In this document: positions 6,089 to 7,367 of the stretch, piece after piece
Position numbering within the stretch: the first letter of the stretch is position 1
How the letters are laid out: the number at the start of each line of letters is the position of its first letter
Origin: an uncultured Bacteroidales bacterium
GTDB lineage: Bacteria; Bacteroidota; Bacteroidia; Bacteroidales; UBA932
DNA length: 7,367 bases
NCBI GenBank assembly: GCA_902461985.1
Contig: CABQAB010000101.1
Location: forward strand, 1 to 7,367
Direction: 5' to 3'
Position numbers and translations under genes: made by a program
The notes under the pieces: model-generated
The model's database searches: none
What the model saw: the letters and a program-made list of their open reading frames with translations, nothing else
Told to the model about the DNA's origin: nothing

Positions 6089-6121
6089 CCTGCAAAGGTA
6101 CGAATTTTTTATCTATCTTTG
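6089..6121 (+). promoter_or_regulatory. Promoter of the DUF4199 gene, overlapping the thrS promoter
   Basis: TATCTTTG (6114-6121) is an exact TANNTTTG box, with a start expected near 6128 and a leader of about 25 nt before the ATG at 6153. The upstream TTTG box is poor in the 6089-6094 region. The two downstream boxes form the inverted repeat TGCAAAG (6091-6097) and CTTTGCA (6117-6123), so each promoter occupies the space where the other needs its upstream box. Confidence 0.6.
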
Positions 6122-6125
6122 CACA
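6093..6125 (-). promoter_or_regulatory. Promoter of the thrS cluster
   Basis: On the minus strand TACCTTTG (6100-6093) matches TANNTTTG exactly. TGTG (6125-6122), 21 nt upstream, matches three of four bases of the upstream box. The expected transcription start is near 6087. It overlaps the divergent promoter of the DUF4199 gene. Confidence 0.7.
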
Positions 6126-6152
6126 GACATACGTACTTATATTTTAGAAAAG

Positions 6153-6866
6153 ATGAAAGAAACAGTATCGAACAGGAGCATATTGAACCTCGCCTCCACC
6201 GCAGGTCTTGCACTCGGAGCGGTTTCATCGGCATATATGCTTGTCACAAACGGCCTTGCAGAATGGATTTCCTCCGCAGCGGCCGTATCTGTAATCAATG
6301 TCATACTCTGGGCCGCCAAATTCGCCGGCTGCATCTGGCTCATGAAATGGTTCATGCAGTTCTTAGTCAGAAAATTCGACGGTGTGAACAACAGGCACAC
6401 TCTCCGCTTAGGGCTCTGGTCGTCTTTATTTTCCGCACTTCTCTTTTCGGCCGCAAACCTCGCCTACATGGTTTACATCGCCCCCGAGGCTGTAAAAGAA
6501 GCGTTTGATACAGTAATGTCGGTCTATGCCCCGATGCTCGATTCAAATTCGATAAAGGCCATTACTGAAATGCAAGACAGTTTCCCTGCAATTTCGTTCT
6601 TCTCCAATCTGATTTACTGTTTCCTCTACGGCTTCGTGCTTTCAAGCATTCTCGCCCGCAGGATTCCGGCCATAGACCCGTTTGCAGAGTTCCGTCAGCA
6701 GCAGAACGGAGAGATGACCACCGTTGAAGAGAATGAGACGGAGGAGGAAGATACTGAAGACGGGGAAATGACCGCTGAGGACGGGAAAGTGGAGGATGAA
6801 AAAGAAGAGGCCGTGGAAGCGGAAGACGGAAAAGCGGAAAACGGAAATATCGGGAGCGGAATATAA
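6153..6866 (+). CDS. DUF4199 family inner-membrane protein with acidic tail
   Basis: The 237-residue protein has four likely membrane segments at about residues 11-32, 42-68, 85-109 and 147-167, the layout of DUF4199 proteins, which occur widely in Bacteroidota and have no established function. After residue about 178 the chain turns into a low-complexity acidic tail of some 55 residues, rich in Glu, Asp and Gly, with repeats of the EDGE and AEDGK kind and no aromatic residues. Such a tail is not part of the family core and probably lies in the cytoplasm. The start ATG follows an A-rich leader typical of the phylum. A DUF4199 gene next to a family 2 glycosyltransferase is a common Bacteroidota pair, suggesting a shared envelope role. 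Confidence 0.85.
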   Translation: MKETVSNRSILNLASTAGLALGAVSSAYMLVTNGLAEWISSAAAVSVINVILWAAKFAGCIWLMKWFMQFLVRKFDGVNNRHTLRLGLWSSLFSALLFSAANLAYMVYIAPEAVKEAFDTVMSVYAPMLDSNSIKAITEMQDSFPAISFFSNLIYCFLYGFVLSSILARRIPAIDPFAEFRQQQNGEMTTVEENETEEEDTEDGEMTAEDGKVEDEKEEAVEAEDGKAENGNIGSGI

Positions 6867-7060
6867 GAAGCTGTTTAAATTTTTATCATTTTAAATTTTA
6901 TTATGTATTTTCGAGAATGTTTTTTCTGTTTTACGAGGAAGATAGCGGTGCTATCTGACGAGGAAAAGAGGAAAAACAGGCCGGAAAGACAAATAAAAGA
7001 TAAATGAGATTTTCAGCTTCAACGATAAAAATTTTTCGCAGAAAAATTTAAACAGCTTCT
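6866..7060. repeat. 195-bp element with perfect 19-bp inverted ends
   Basis: The left end AGAAGCTGTTTAAATTTTT (6866-6884) is exactly repeated in inverse at 7042-7060. The left end starts at the last base of the DUF4199 stop codon. Inside are CTGTTTT (6926-6932) with AAAACAG (6973-6979), GATAGC (6941-6946) with GCTATC (6950-6955), and two direct copies of ACGAGGAA (6933-6940, 6958-6965). ATATA lies at 6861-6865 and at 7062-7066, a possible target duplication with one extra base on the right. There is no gene inside. A weak promoter-like box, TTTATTTG on the minus strand (6997-6990), points left. It may be a MITE-like insertion, an invertible segment, or a long RNA hairpin. Confidence 0.7.
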
Positions 7061-7073
7061 AATATATTAAGGT

Positions 7074-7367
7074 ATGGCTATGGAGTATTCTAAGGACCTT
7101 TCAATCGTAATTTCGCTCTACAACGAAGAAGAATCGTTGGAGGAACTTGTACGCTGGATTCATTCGGTCTTGGACAAGGAGGGGCTGGATTATGAAATCA
7201 TTATGACAGATGACGGCAGCAGCGACGGTTCATGGAACATGATAAGCCGGCTCGCCGCAGCAGATGAGAGGATCAGGGGCATTTCTTTCCGTCGCAACTA
7301 CGGCAAGTCGGCCGCACTCTACTGCGGATTCAGGGCTGCGGAAGGCAGAGTGGTCACAGCCGGAGAG
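7074..7367 (+). CDS. Family 2 glycosyltransferase, 5' part only
   Basis: The first 98 residues are visible; the gene runs off the right edge. SIVISLYNEEESLEELV (about 10-26) is the nucleotide-sugar binding strand of GT-A glycosyltransferases. EIIMTDDGSSDGSWNMI (41-57) holds the first conserved acidic pair. FRRNYGKSAALYCGFRAAEG (73-92) is typical of the dolichyl- or polyprenyl-phosphate sugar transferase subgroup. These enzymes move a sugar from an activated nucleotide to a lipid carrier or glycan at the inner membrane. The DxD motif, usually just after residue 98, and any C-terminal membrane segments are outside the window, so the substrate cannot be judged. A start two codons later (7080) is equally possible. 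The inverted-repeat element ends 13 nt upstream. Confidence 0.88.
   Translation, partial: MAMEYSKDLSIVISLYNEEESLEELVRWIHSVLDKEGLDYEIIMTDDGSSDGSWNMISRLAAADERIRGISFRRNYGKSAALYCGFRAAEGRVVTAGE

Noticed and set aside
5988..6095. 36-codon N-terminal extension of thrS
   Set aside because: The extension would start before the predicted transcription start near 6087 and is not part of the TGS domain; the region is better explained as structured leader RNA.
6153..6400. Minus-strand open frame opposite the start of the DUF4199 gene
   Set aside because: The plus-strand gene has membrane segments, family resemblance and an exact promoter box; the antisense frame has none.
1..7367. CRISPR array, tRNA or rRNA gene, insertion sequence with transposase
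   Set aside because: No regularly spaced repeats, no tRNA or rRNA landmarks and no transposase motifs were seen on either strand.

Overview
The window is a stretch of chromosome from a member of the Bacteroidota, most likely order Bacteroidales. The evidence is a DUF4295 gene directly after rpmB-rpmG, a long-insert type signal peptidase I, a DUF4199 gene beside a family 2 glycosyltransferase, and promoter-like sequences of the Bacteroidota kind (TTTG-N19-21-TANNTTTG) with almost no Shine-Dalgarno sequences. I cannot resolve the genus.

Layout. Positions 1-649 hold no convincing protein gene. They contain a GC-rich hairpin (41-86), a predicted minus-strand transcription unit of about 185 nt with its own promoter (410-441) and intrinsic terminator (221-254), an inverted pair of short intergenic repeats (471-566), and a hairpin that may end the DUF4295 transcript (599-631). 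All genes from 650 to 5987 lie on the minus strand. In order of transcription they are thrS, infC, rpmI, rplT and lepB, then a second promoter, then rpmB, rpmG and the DUF4295 gene. Positions 6093-6125 hold back-to-back promoters for thrS (left) and for a plus-strand DUF4199 membrane protein (6153-6866). A 195-bp element with perfect 19-bp inverted ends (6866-7060) follows, then the 5' part of a glycosyltransferase gene cut by the window edge.

How it works together. The thrS-infC-rpmI-rplT cluster makes threonyl-tRNA synthetase, initiation factor 3 and ribosomal proteins L35 and L20. In E. coli three products of the equivalent operon repress their own translation. This window shows a candidate signal for each. 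The thrS leader has two hairpins whose 8-nt loops both hold UUGUA at the same position, resembling the anticodon loop of tRNA-Thr(UGU). infC has no ATG and appears to start at ATC, 8 nt after a strong GGGAGG. The 78-nt rpmI-rplT gap can fold into an interrupted hairpin. lepB follows rplT by 6 nt and is probably cotranscribed.

The most interesting points are the thrS leader, the AUC start of infC, the orphan small transcription unit at the left, and the inverted-repeat element ahead of the glycosyltransferase, which could be either a MITE-like insertion or an invertible switch. All RNA and promoter claims come from reading by eye; no folding or database search was run.
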